DNA from: Okapia johnstoni
Lineage: Eukaryota > Chordata > Mammalia > Artiodactyla > Giraffidae
Assembly: GCA_024291935.2 (NCBI GenBank)
Contig: CM044306.1
Span: 1,240,001-1,304,000, forward strand
Length of the DNA stretch: 64,000 nucleotides
Reading direction: 5' to 3'
In this document: positions 37,023 through 46,700 of the stretch, one piece after another
Position numbering within the stretch: position 1 is the first letter of the stretch
How the letters are laid out: the number at the start of each line of letters is the position of its first letter
Translations under genes and position numbers: made by a program
Notes under the pieces: model-generated
Databases searched by the model: none
The model's input: the letters and a program-made list of their open reading frames with translations, nothing else
Told to the model about the DNA's origin: nothing

Positions 37023-37737
37023 CGCAGGGAAAGATGATGGGAGTTAATCAGCAGTCCAGAAGTCGGGGGTGGGCACACAGAGATGACCTTCCAAGTGAGG
37101 GATTCTGTTGGCCATGGTCCACAGGCTGAGGAGGGAGCTTTCTTCCTGTACTTTTTCTGCAGAGTCTCAACACTGACCAAAGCCACTAGAAACGGCCCCG
37201 GCCCCCTCGTCGCCCCTGGGACACAGCAGCCAGGAGATCCCCACAGGCCGCCGTCCGCCTGCAGCTCAGCGGCTCCAGGGGCTCTGGGGCTGAGCACAGG
37301 AGGCCCGGTCCCTTCTGCTCCCTGCGCCCCCAGCCCCTGGCTTTCCAGGCGGGAGAGGACCTTTCTCCTGGCCTGCTTCCTTCCCACTCCAATCTCAAGT
37401 CCCCAAGAGGAAAAGCTGCCTCTCTCTGGGAATCTGTGAGCCTGGGACTCCCCCTTCTGGTGAAGCCTCGGGAGGGGACCGTCTCCAGTGCAGGGCAGGG
37501 CCTCTGAGGCCAGGAGCCCGGGACCCGTGTCCCCTCACCCCTACTCAAGGGCCCTGGCGCCCTGGGCTGGCACCAACCCATACCAGTCCCTTGATAGTCT
37601 CTCTTCCCTGGAGTCCACTCACCCAGGACATCTCCGCCTTTGAACAGCACATGATGGAAACAGAAATTCCTTCACGTGTGAACCACTGCCTTCCTTCCTC
37701 CTGAGCTTCTCTGTGACTGTACTTTCCCTTCATGCAG
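37023..37737. other. Intergenic, nothing recognised
   Basis: No gene or repeat supported; a 188-codon minus frame runs directly into the adjacent SINE and is rejected. Confidence 0.35.
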
Positions 37738-37868
37738 GGCTCTCCCAGGTGGCGCTAGTGGTAAAGAACCTGCCTGCCAATGCAGGAGGCAGAAGAGGAG
37801 CCTGGAGGCAACAGTCCATCGGGTCGCAAAGAGTCGGACACATCTGAAGCGACTTAGCACGTACACGT
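37738..37868 (+). mobile_element. Bov-tA SINE, internally deleted
   Basis: GGGCTCTCCCAGGTGGCGCT, then a jump from the head to GAGGAGCCTGGAGGCAACAG and AGTCGGACACATCTGAAGCG. Confidence 0.88.
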
Positions 37869-38082
37869 GCTCAGCTAAGGCAACCACAAAGTCCTCCATG
37901 GTCCATCACTGGATGCTGGGCGTGGTTTCTCTGCAGGACCCTGGGCATGCAGGAGAAAAGCTGCCTGGCATGACTGTGCAAGCCCAGTACTGAAATTCTC
38001 CTCGTCTCCAGACACGCTGGCTGCTGGGAGGATGTGGATTTGCCCTTCATCTCCTTTCAGACCAGCTTTGCAGTTAAGACAC

Positions 38083-38258
38083 GTCCAGTTGCGACCCCAT
38101 GGACTGTAGCCCAGGTTCCTCTGTCCGTGGGATTCTCCAGGCAAGAATACTGGAGTGGGTTGCCAGGTCCTCCTCCAGAGGATCTTTCTGACCCAGGGAC
38201 CAAACACAGCTCTCTTGCACGGCAGGCAGATTCTTTACCGTCTGAGCCAGCAGGGAAA
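38083..38258 (-). mobile_element. Bov-tA SINE
   Basis: CCAGTTGCGACCCCATGGAC to CTTTACCGTCTGAGCCAGCA. Confidence 0.9.
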
Positions 38259-38595
38259 CCATCTCAATGGATCGGCCTGCTCTCTTTCTGAGAAACGTGA
38301 CTGACTGCTCAGTCTCTGAGAGAAAGTTTCCCTTTCCCTTCCTGAGCGACTCCTGTGACCCCAAGAGAGGGGACTCTGCAGAATCTGAAATGAGATGCTA
38401 TTTCAGAGCTGAAGCCTTTGAGCTTCCCTGCAGGGCAGTGGATCCAGGTTTGGGGGACACACCTACCCCCCACTCGTCTCCTGATGTATGCAGAGAGATG
38501 GCTCAGCCCCAGTGTTTGTGGGCTAAATAAGGCAAGTGTCTGAGGTTAAAAGTGAGAGGCTCTTGAATTCTGAGGATTAAAGGTGAAGAACATAA

Positions 38596-38618
38596 TAAGT
38601 GGTTTGGCAAACCACTTA
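38596..38618. repeat. 23-bp perfect palindrome
   Basis: Eleven-base arms TAAGTGGTTTG and CAAACCACTTA around a single G. Each arm carries an AAGTGG core of the NKX2-type homeodomain consensus, in opposite orientation. Confidence 0.9.
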
Positions 38619-38639
38619 CCTTTTTTTCTACGAGGACTT

Positions 38640-38842
38640 TCCAGGCAACTTTTTTTTAAGGTGAACCATTTTTATAGTCTTTATTGAATTTGTTACGACA
38701 CTGCTTCTGTTTCATGTTTCGGTTTTTGGCTGTGAGGCCTGTGGGATCTTGGCTCCCCAACCAGGGATCGAACCAGCATCCCCTGCATTGGGAGGCGAAG
38801 TCTTAACCTCTGGTCCACCAGGGAAGTCTCCAGGCAACTTTT
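38640..38842 (-). mobile_element. CHR SINE with 14-bp target-site duplication
   Basis: TCCAGGCAACTTTT occurs exactly at 38640-38653 and 38829-38842, enclosing an antisense CHR (GTTTTTGGCTGTGAGGCCTG to GGTCCACCAGGGAAG). Confidence 0.94.
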
Positions 38843-39086
38843 AAGAAATGTTTTATTCACCATGTAAACCTTTAATTTCAGCCCACTGTCCAGTTCAAGC
38901 ATGATCCCAGTGGACCCTTTAGGACAACACTTCGGGGCTTTGGGCAGAAACCAACAGTGCCCAGCAGCACAGGCGGTGACCCGTGACCTCTGCTCCACGT
39001 TCCTCCACAGTGGCTGAGACTGCAGAGCCCACCATCGTCTGTTGAGGAGCGGGTGGGGGCGGTCCCGTGCATTGTAGTTCATTTAG

Positions 39087-39330
39087 CAGCACCTTCCCTG
39101 ATAGCTCAGTTGGTAAAGAATCCGCCTGCAATGCAGGAGACCCCGGTTCGATTCCTGGGTCGGGAAGATCCGCTGCAGAAGGGAACAGCTACCCACTCCA
39201 GTATTCTTGGGCTTCTCTCGTGGCTCAGCTGGTAAAGGATCTGCCTGCAGTGAGGAAGACCTGGGTTCGATCCCTATACAGTCCATGAGGTCGCAAAGAG
39301 TCGGAAGCGACTGAGCGACTTTCACTTTCA
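39087..39330 (+). mobile_element. BOV-A2 dimeric SINE
   Basis: Two heads are present in a row: TTCCCTGATAGCTCAGTTGG and TTCTCTCGTGGCTCAGCTGG. The tail is GAGCGACTTTCACTTTCACT. The double head defines the BOV-A2 arrangement. Confidence 0.92.
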
Positions 39331-40111
39331 CTTTGGTCTCTGCCCACTGCATGCCAGGAAACCCCCACCCCCACCCCAACACAGGCCCACCCCAGCCATG
39401 GCAACTGAAAATGTCTCCAGACACTGCCCAGGTCCCCTGTGACAAAGTTGGGCCCTGTTGAGAACCAGTGCTCTAGAGGAATTCCACCAAGTGAGAAGTC
39501 CCAGCTGCTTGCCCAGGGCCCCGCAGAGACTCATAGGTGGGGGCGCTCTGTCCAGCGTGCTGAGTTGAGAACTGGAGAAGAGCTGGGAGGGAGGGGCGAC
39601 CACGGCGCAAACCTCCAGGAGCGGCCTAGCATGTCCACGGCACGGCCAGGCCGCGCATGGAGGCTCCCAGCCAACGCCCTTACAGCGGGGTCCAAAAGCA
39701 CAGCCATCCTCAAAAGATACAGGCTCAAGGACACCCCAGCAACCTTGCCAAGACGTTCCTGGAACTGCTCCGCCATCCAGGGCCCCCGCCCCCCGCGTCC
39801 CCAGAGGTCGGCCTGCGCTTCCGTCTGAGAGCCCCACCCCCTTCTCCAGCAATTCCCCTAGCAGTTCCCTGGTCCACCTCATCCCACCTTGCCCTCTGCT
39901 TCTGGGTGGATCTGAGCAAGCCTGGCATTCCAGGAGGATGCCTTTCCCAGCCCCCTCTTCCTGCCCAGCCCCAAGCTCCCCCCACGGAGCTCAGTTGATG
40001 AGAGCATCAGGCACAAACCAATTATACATGCAGGGAGCTCTTGGAGGTGATTCAGTTCCCTTGGTTCAGAAAACCAAGCCCTGAGTTTATCGCATAAATA
40101 AGATCTCATAA
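39331..40111. other. Intergenic, nothing recognised
   Basis: GC-rich, with conflicting open frames up to 184 codons on the minus strand and 129 on the plus strand; no domain, splice or repeat evidence. Confidence 0.4.
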
Positions 40112-40335
40112 AGGGCTTCCCAGGTGTCACTAGTGGTAAAGAACTCGCCTGCCGACGCAGAAGATGAAGGAGATCCAGGGTTTGATCCCTGCATCAGGAA
40201 GATCCCCTGGAGGAGGGCATGGCAACCCACTCCAGTATTCTTGCTGGGAGAATCCCCTGGACAGAAGAGCCTGAGGGGCTACAGTCCATGGGGTCGCTAA
40301 AGAGTTGGACACGACTGGAGGGACTTAGCAGGCAA
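40112..40335 (+). mobile_element. Bov-tA SINE
   Basis: GGGCTTCCCAGGTGTCACTA to TTGGACACGACTGGAGGGAC, lying just past the RGS9-2 poly(A) site. Confidence 0.92.
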
Positions 40336-40394
40336 GAAGTCATAGCTAGCTAATAAAACTAGATGTACACTAGCATTCGAATCCAAAAACACTT

Positions 40395-40662
40395 TGACAA
40401 GGTAACTTTTTATTGGTTTTAAGGCAGCAAGTCAAGTCCTCTGGTCCACATGCCTTTCTTCTGATGACAAGAGGAAAGGTGGGGGGCAAAGGAAGGGCTG
40501 GCCAGGGGCACCCACCTGGCACTCTCGTCTCCAGAGCCCCCCGTCTTGTCCCTCCAGCCCCCCACATGTGAGCTTCGTGCACTCTAGTCCCAGAGCCAGC
40601 GTGTCCCGCGGCCCCTTCCTGCCGAGTCTGTGGGAGCGACCCCCTGGCCCGAGGCCCCAGGC
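40395..40662 (-). other. RGS9: RGS9-2 3' untranslated region
   Basis: About 268 nt between the TGA and a predicted cleavage at a CA dinucleotide, 13-14 nt after an AATAAA hexamer and followed by a GTGTTTTTGG downstream element. No interspersed repeat interrupts it. A Bov-tA SINE begins about 60 bp beyond the predicted end. Confidence 0.75.
40409..40414 (-). terminator. Poly(A) signal AATAAA for RGS9-2 mRNA
   Basis: A canonical hexamer on the minus strand within CCAATAAAAAGTTACC. A CA cleavage site and a GU-rich downstream element follow at the expected distances. It is the first such signal after the RGS9-2 stop codon. Confidence 0.85.
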
Positions 40663-40813
40663 TCAGCCAGCGTGGCCCTCCGCCGGGCTCTCCCAGGGGC
40701 AGATGACCTCCGTTTCTGTGGCCTGGTCACCGCGTGCTCTGGTGCCCACATCCTCCGAGTCCATCAGGCAGGCCCCGCTCCCCATGGGCACGTCCATCTT
40801 GATCTGGAAAAAG
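40663..40813 (-). CDS. RGS9: RGS9-2 terminal coding exon
   Basis: The first base completes AAC (Asn616) and the exon then reads [20 protein letters not shown], continuing [20 protein letters not shown] and ESPAEGHAG before TGA. It aligns with the final residues of brain RGS9-2 ([13 protein letters not shown] to CPWESL in human, from memory). Here the protein runs six residues beyond the human end, because the terminal Leu codon is replaced by a Pro codon in a frame that continues. The acceptor is TCTGAAG, which is weak (no C before the AG, short pyrimidine tract). Confidence 0.96.
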
Positions 40814-41823
40814 CTTCAGACACACAAGCAGAGCAGGTGTGTGGGGAGGAGGTCACACACCTGGTCACCCGACCCCAGAGGAGGCACAGACCCAGGCCCT
40901 TTCTGGAAGCTGTGTGTGCGGTGACCTGTGTGAGGCTGGGGGAGGACCCCTCTCACTGGGGATGGAGGGAGGCCCCTGCTTTCCTGCTGAACGAAGGATA
41001 ATTCAGAGAACACTTGATTTCCCTTTTCAAGGGGCTTCAGTTTTTACGGTTTTGATGAATTCAAGACGTTCCTACAGAACATACCAGGACCCAGGCCTCA
41101 GCCCTTTAAACTGCCTTCTAATGAAGTGATGGCCACTGAGCACAGAGGTTTTCAAAAGCCCCAAGCCTGCTGTGGCCACAAACTAGAACATTCCTTCATC
41201 AGAGCCCATCGGGAGGAATCAACGGACAAGTTCTTTCCCCCTGGATACCCCCCTCCGAAGCACAGCGCACAGCCAAAGCTGGAGACTTGGGTATCCATGG
41301 CAACCTAAGACCTCAGCACGGAGCCTCCGTCTCCAAGACCACGCGGGGCCAAACACAGGAGCGTGGCGGTGGGTGGAGGGCTGCTCCCCGCTGTCTCCCC
41401 CCAAACAGAACAGAGGTGGGGCTGAGTCTTTGTATTGCATTGTCCGTAACTCTTCTTCCTGCCCCGGATCCTGGAGCCCTGAAGTGCACCCCGGAGCCCC
41501 TGTTCTTCACCCAGAGAGCTGCCTCGGGGCAGGGGGCTCTCAGACGTCCATCTTGCTTTGCCACCCATAGTGGAGATAGCAGGGGCCAGCCCTGAATGGA
41601 GGCTGCACGCTGTCAGCACCCTGTAGCCCCCCTGAGTGCCCCCACCAAGGGCAGATGTGTGAAGGAGGGGGCGGGGGAGGGGAGGGCCCCCAAGGCAGGG
41701 GAAGGGGCCGGGGCCAGCACCACCTGTGGGTCTCACCACTACCACTGAAATTTCCTGATCTTTTAAAAGTGCAACCAATTCATTAGGCCAAGGTTTCAGG
41801 TGGGGCGGGGTGGGTAGAAGAGG

Positions 41824-42016
41824 ATTGTGTGGTTGTTTAGTTGCTAAGTCGGGTCTGACTCTTTGCGACCCCATGGACTGTAGCCCACCAGGCCCCTCTG
41901 TCCATGGAATTCTCCAGACAGGAGTACTGGAGTACTGGATCCCTCCTCCAGGGATCGAACCTGGGTCTCCTGCATTGCGGGTGGATTCTTTACCACTGAG
42001 CCACCAGAGAAGCCTG
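41824..42016 (-). mobile_element. Bov-tA SINE
   Basis: TTTAGTTGCTAAGTCGGGTC to TTACCACTGAGCCACCAGAG, with a small internal tandem GGAGTACT duplication. Confidence 0.9.
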
Positions 42017-42154
42017 GAAGAGCATGTTAATAGAAAGGGGGAAAAAGACGGAAAAGAAAAACAATCCCACGGACTGTAGAGTCCAAGGGGTCAAAAAGAG
42101 TCCAACTGAACTGAATTACTTCCACGTCACTTCACTTTCCTTTCCCCCATGAAG

Positions 42155-42168
42155 ACAGCAGAGGGCAG
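42155..42168 (+). promoter_or_regulatory. CTCF-like motif
   Basis: ACAGCAGAGGGCAG matches CCASYAGRKGGCRS at 13 of 14 positions (first base differs). It is in the last RGS9-2 intron, about 160 bp from the CA/TG minisatellite and just beside a Bov-tA remnant. Confidence 0.45.
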
Positions 42169-42327
42169 TGCTGAGTCTGGAAAGGCTCCGGAGGCCCAAA
42201 GTTTGTCCACGGGGTCTGCTTTCCCAGAATCCTCCTTGTCACCCAGCACTCTACCCTGTCTGTCTGCCCAGCTCCCCCGGCCCTAGACCCCAGACCACAG
42301 AACCTGGGTCCTCACCAGACACCCGTG

Positions 42328-43312
42328 TGCACACATGCACACACACACACACACATTCCCACAGCAATCCCCATGTGCACACACATAATCTCCGCGTGCA
42401 CACACACAATCCCCATGTGGGCACACACAATCCCATGTGCACACACACAATCCCGTGTGCACACACATAATCCCCGTGTACACAACACACAATCCCATGT
42501 GCACGCACACACATTCCGTGTGCACACACACACTCCCCATGTGCGCACACACACAATCCCATGTGCACACACACTCCTTGCGTGCGCACACACACAATTC
42601 CGTGTGCACACACACTCCCCGTGTGCACACACACAATCCCATGTGCGCACACACACTCCCCGTGTGCACACACACAATCCCATGTGCACACACAAATCCC
42701 ATGTGCACACACATAATCCCCATGTGCACGCACACAATCCCCATGTGCATACACACACTCTCCATTTGCACATACACACAATTCCATGTGCACACACACT
42801 CCCCATGTGCACATACACAATCCCCATGTGCACACACACACTCCCCATGTGCGCACATACAATCCCCGTGTGCACACACACACACTCCCCATGTGCGCAC
42901 ACACACAATCGCATGTGCACACACAAATCCCGTGTGCACACACACACAATCCCCATGTGCACACACACACTCTCCATTTGCACATACACACAATTCCATG
43001 TGCACACACACACTCCCCATGTGCACACACACTCCCTATGTGCACACACACAATCCCATGTGCACACACACACTCCTCGTGTGCACACACACACACTCCC
43101 CATGTGTGCACACACACAATCGCATGTGCTCACACAAATCCCGTGTGCACACACATAATCCCCATGTGCACACACACAATCCCCATGTGCACGCACACAC
43201 TCTCCATTTGCACATACACACAATTCCATGTGCACACACACTCCCCATGTGCACATACACAATCCCCATGTGCGTGCACACACACTCCCCATGTGCGCAC
43301 ACACACACACCA
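42328..43312. repeat. CA/TG minisatellite, ~21-bp basic unit
   Basis: Nearly 1 kb of variants of CACACACAATCCCCATGTG with ACTCCCC and CATGTGCG alternatives. A distinctive CTCTCCATTTGCACATACAC block recurs at about 42759, 42971 and 43201, showing a 210-230 bp higher-order repeat. In the RGS9 transcript it is a UG-rich stretch inside the last intron, beginning some 17 nt after the 5' splice site of the striatal exon. It keeps several reading frames open for hundreds of codons; these are not genes. Confidence 0.95.
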
Positions 43313-43328
43313 CCCCCTCCATCCTTAC

Positions 43329-43777
43329 TTGGCTGCTCTCCGGGACCTCGGTCGTGACAGCTGCCGGCTGGCATCCCCCAGGGGCTGCACCTTGCCGTGG
43401 GACACAGCCGGACACCTCGGGGAGAGCCGGGCGAAGACCGGGGATGCCAAACAGCCCCGTCTCAGGAACCGGCCGAGGGACAGGCGCACACGCACCTTGG
43501 GCTGGGCCCGGGGCCGGGGCTGGTCCATGGAGGCCCCGCCCAGGGCCCCGGACACGTCGGCCTCCTGCTTCCTCTCGGAGCCCGGGGAGCCCTCCAGGGC
43601 CACCCTGATGGGTGAGGGGCAGACGGTGCTGCTGGGCCGCCGGATGAAGCGGCCGGGTGAGGGGAAGGGTCTTCCGGGGGAGCGGCAGCTCGGGGGGAAG
43701 GGGCTGGAGGGCGAGGGGGGCGCGCAGGTCCCGGTGTACACAGCCAGGTGGGGGCTGGGGGCCACGCGCTGGCTGGG
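43329..43777 (-). CDS. RGS9: RGS9-2 specific exon, proline-rich striatal tail
   Basis: A 449-nt exon of 149 codons plus two bases. It starts [18 protein letters not shown] after the acceptor CTTCTCTGCAG and includes [20 protein letters not shown] and [19 protein letters not shown], both strongly matching the tail of brain RGS9-2. The middle (about codons 62-98) is less conserved and lacks a few residues relative to human as I recall it. The tail is Pro/Ser/Arg rich and is thought to help target RGS9-2 and modulate receptor-specific action. The donor AA|GTAAGG is strong but lies next to a long CA/TG minisatellite. The open frame continues far upstream of the acceptor, but that sequence is intron. 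Confidence 0.96.
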
Positions 43778-46700
43778 CTGCAGAGAAGGAGAGAGACGGG
43801 GAGTGAGAGCCTGGCTGGCCCCGCCACGGGCTACCCTCGCCCACTCGGCCCCTTCCAGGCTGGAGCCCAGGCCCCGACTGGTTGCTCCCTGGGGGCCGGG
43901 GAGGGGTGCCCCAAGCCCCGTGAGAGGATGGCACGGCCTCGCACAGGACTCCTCAAGCCCTGGCCACCTCCCTAGGGCACAGCTGGAGGCTCCTCCAGGC
44001 CTGGGATGCCAGGCCGGCTGGGTTGGGGTTTCCCCTCGCCCATCCACTCCACTCCACGAGCACGGCCTCCACCTACCGAGCATTAGCCCGTCCCTGCCCT
44101 GCCCTTGGTGCCACCTGAGGTCTGAGGCGTTTAAAACCCTTTTCCCAGAGCAATGGAGGTGGCACAAGGAGCCCCAGCTTGTGCTGACCCTCCCAGGCCT
44201 GAGACCAGCCGCCGTGTCCTGAACCCCGACACACGTCCACGGCCACCCTCTCCTGTGCCTCCCATGGGCACCGCAGAGGGGCCTGGGCCCCCAGCGGAGG
44301 AGGAGCCTGGAAACACAGATAAGGAGGCTCCTTGAGGCAACTGCCCTGGGCGGCTTCAGCCCTGGGTCCCCGACCAGCGGGGCAGGAGCGGGGTCCGGGG
44401 GCGCGGTCGGCTGAAGGAGCCTGAGAGCTTCCGGCGAGGAGATGCGGGCGTCAGGATCAAGTCCTGGGCAGGGAGGCTCGCTTGTCTCACCTCTCCCCCG
44501 CTGGGTTTTTGTCCCCAAGGGCCTGCCGCCGCGGCCGTGCAGCACTTTGAAGCCCGGTGTGGACGGGGCTGGGGGCTGGGCCGGTCCTGGGCGGTGCCGG
44601 GATAGCTGGACCAACACAACCTCCAAGAGAGGACTGACCTCAGGGAAGCACGAGCCCTCTTTGAAACCGTCACAGCCGCACGGACGTCCACCTGAGAGGG
44701 AGTGTCTGCCCCGGGGGCCTGGGCATCGCCTGGGGCTGAAGGAGGGCAGCTCTGGGCATCGATGCACTAGAGGAGTGAGCGGGCCCCAGCCTGAAGGGGG
44801 AGGGGCGGGCACTCAGAGCCCCCAGCAGCCCTCAGAAAAAAAGCAAGACCTAGAGACCACCGTGGCTTTGCCCTGGGGGCGGGGAGGGGGTCCCCACTGT
44901 CTCCCAACTGCTCCCTGAAGCTCAAGCAAGATTCTGAAACAGCAGCTCGGAGCCACCGATGCTGATCCACTGCTCAGACAGGCCGGCCAACCAGAGCCAA
45001 GGCCCTGACTCAGGGCCACTGGATTATTATGCTTACTAATCACCGTCGTGATTATTGTTAACATGCTTGAGAAGCTTAGAAATTCGAGTTTCTGGGCTGC
45101 GAACTTTATGTGAATTATTGCAGGTACCTCCAGAGCAGCTAACACTTACTATGCCCATTTTACAGATGAGAAAACTAAGGCTTCCAGGAGCCAAGCCTAG
45201 GAACACAAGGGCTGTCAGCAGGCTTTGCAACCGGGCTCGCTGGCTCCACAGTTCACATGTGTGATGCCCAGTGGATACTTACAGGTCAGCATCGCACGGG
45301 GTGTCCATTACAAATGCAGACCCCAGACTCACCCCAGACCCACCGGAGGGGAACCCAAGTTGGGGGGGGGGGCATTCAGGGAAGGCAGAGCCTCACAAAC
45401 ACCGAGGGCACTGCTTTGCAAGAGCCAGGTCGTGTGAGGAGCTGAGCCCAGTGCTGCTATCACCGCCTCCTACGGGGACTCCCATCTCCCCCACAGGACA
45501 CAGTCTGCAGGGAACACTCATAACAGCAGGGATGACTGGCCTTGGTGAAGAGTTTGGGAGATGACTGTCAGGAGTATGGCCCTGAGGTTTATGAAGACCT
45601 ACTCTGTGCCAGGTACCCTGCGAATCTACAACTGCCCCATTTCAGAGACCAGAATGTTGAGGACCGGAGCGGTTTGGTACCATCCCCAGGCTCCCACTGC
45701 AAACCAGTGACTGCGGAACGTAGAACTTGAAGGTGGCCACCAAGACCTCAGGATGGGTGTGAGCTGTGAATGCACCGGGCAGTCACCCCCATGATCAGGC
45801 CGTGGGATATGGCATAGGTGACTCTGAATCGTTCTGGTGACACTGAGCTCTTCACCTGAACCCTTCAATCCTGAGTCTGGAAGCCAGAGACAAAAGTCAG
45901 AGAGGCTCGAGATAGATAATTCAACGAGCCCGGGTTCTCCACGGTGGTTTGAAGGTGGCGGGTGGGGAGCAGGTGGCAAGGAGCTTGGGCAGCTTCTGGA
46001 AGCTGAGAGCAGCCAGCCACAGATGGGGCCCTGGGTCCTCCAACAAGAAACGGCATCCTTCCAGCAACCTGGAAGCAGACTCTTCCTGAGCCTCCAGTAA
46101 GAACTCACACAGCCCGGAGATACCTTGACTGTGTGCCCAGAACAGAGTCCTGCCAAGCCTCACCTAGCCGACCGCGAGCTAATAAATGGTGGCCGTTGGT
46201 GCGAATTTGTTCCTCGGTGACTGTTAACTCATATAGTTACCAAATGAGCCTCTGACCCCAAGTCTGTGTAACCCCCAAAGCCTTTGCTTGCCTGCTGATC
46301 CAAGTTGCCAGCCTGTTGCCTACGGGGTTTGGGCAGGACTTGGCGTGCTGGGCCAAAATGCCAAACTGAGACCAGGCTTTGTTCAGAGACAGAAGGCAGC
46401 AAGGTTCTCCTCCCTCCAGTTCACTGGGGACACCCGTGCCCCAGGGGATCACCTTAAACCTCACTCACTCAGCATGTGATCAACTCCTGTTATGACCCCA
46501 CTTCACAGACTAAAACACTGAGGCCCACGGAGATGAGGGGGCTTGACCCAGGGGATGTGATGACACACACCCCCACCCGACTCTGGGCTCTCCCCCAGCC
46601 CACCCCCCACCCCCAGCACCTGCTGCTCCCCAGGATGAACGACAGGACAGGTAAAGAGTGGCTCCAGTCCTGCTTCACTCACCTGGTCTGAGAAGGTCCT

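Larger units (their letters stand above)
40814..43328 (-). other. RGS9: RGS9-2 last intron
   Basis: It holds, in transcript order, the 1 kb UG-rich minisatellite, a CTCF-like motif, a Bov-tA (plus a small sense remnant near 42062-42115) and unassigned sequence. Donor GTAAGG is good; acceptor CTGAAG is weak. Confidence 0.85.

Noticed and set aside
42312..43934. 540-codon open frame on the minus strand (and 478-, 306-, 288-, 277-, 249-codon frames on both strands)
   Set aside because: They are read through the CA/TG minisatellite, whose units contain no stop codon in most frames. Only 43329-43777 within the region is real RGS9 coding sequence, in another frame.
43325..44812. 495-codon minus-strand frame
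   Set aside because: Its last 149 codons are the RGS9-2 exon, but the rest lies beyond a good acceptor site and has no similarity to RGS9; it is open intron in GC-rich DNA.
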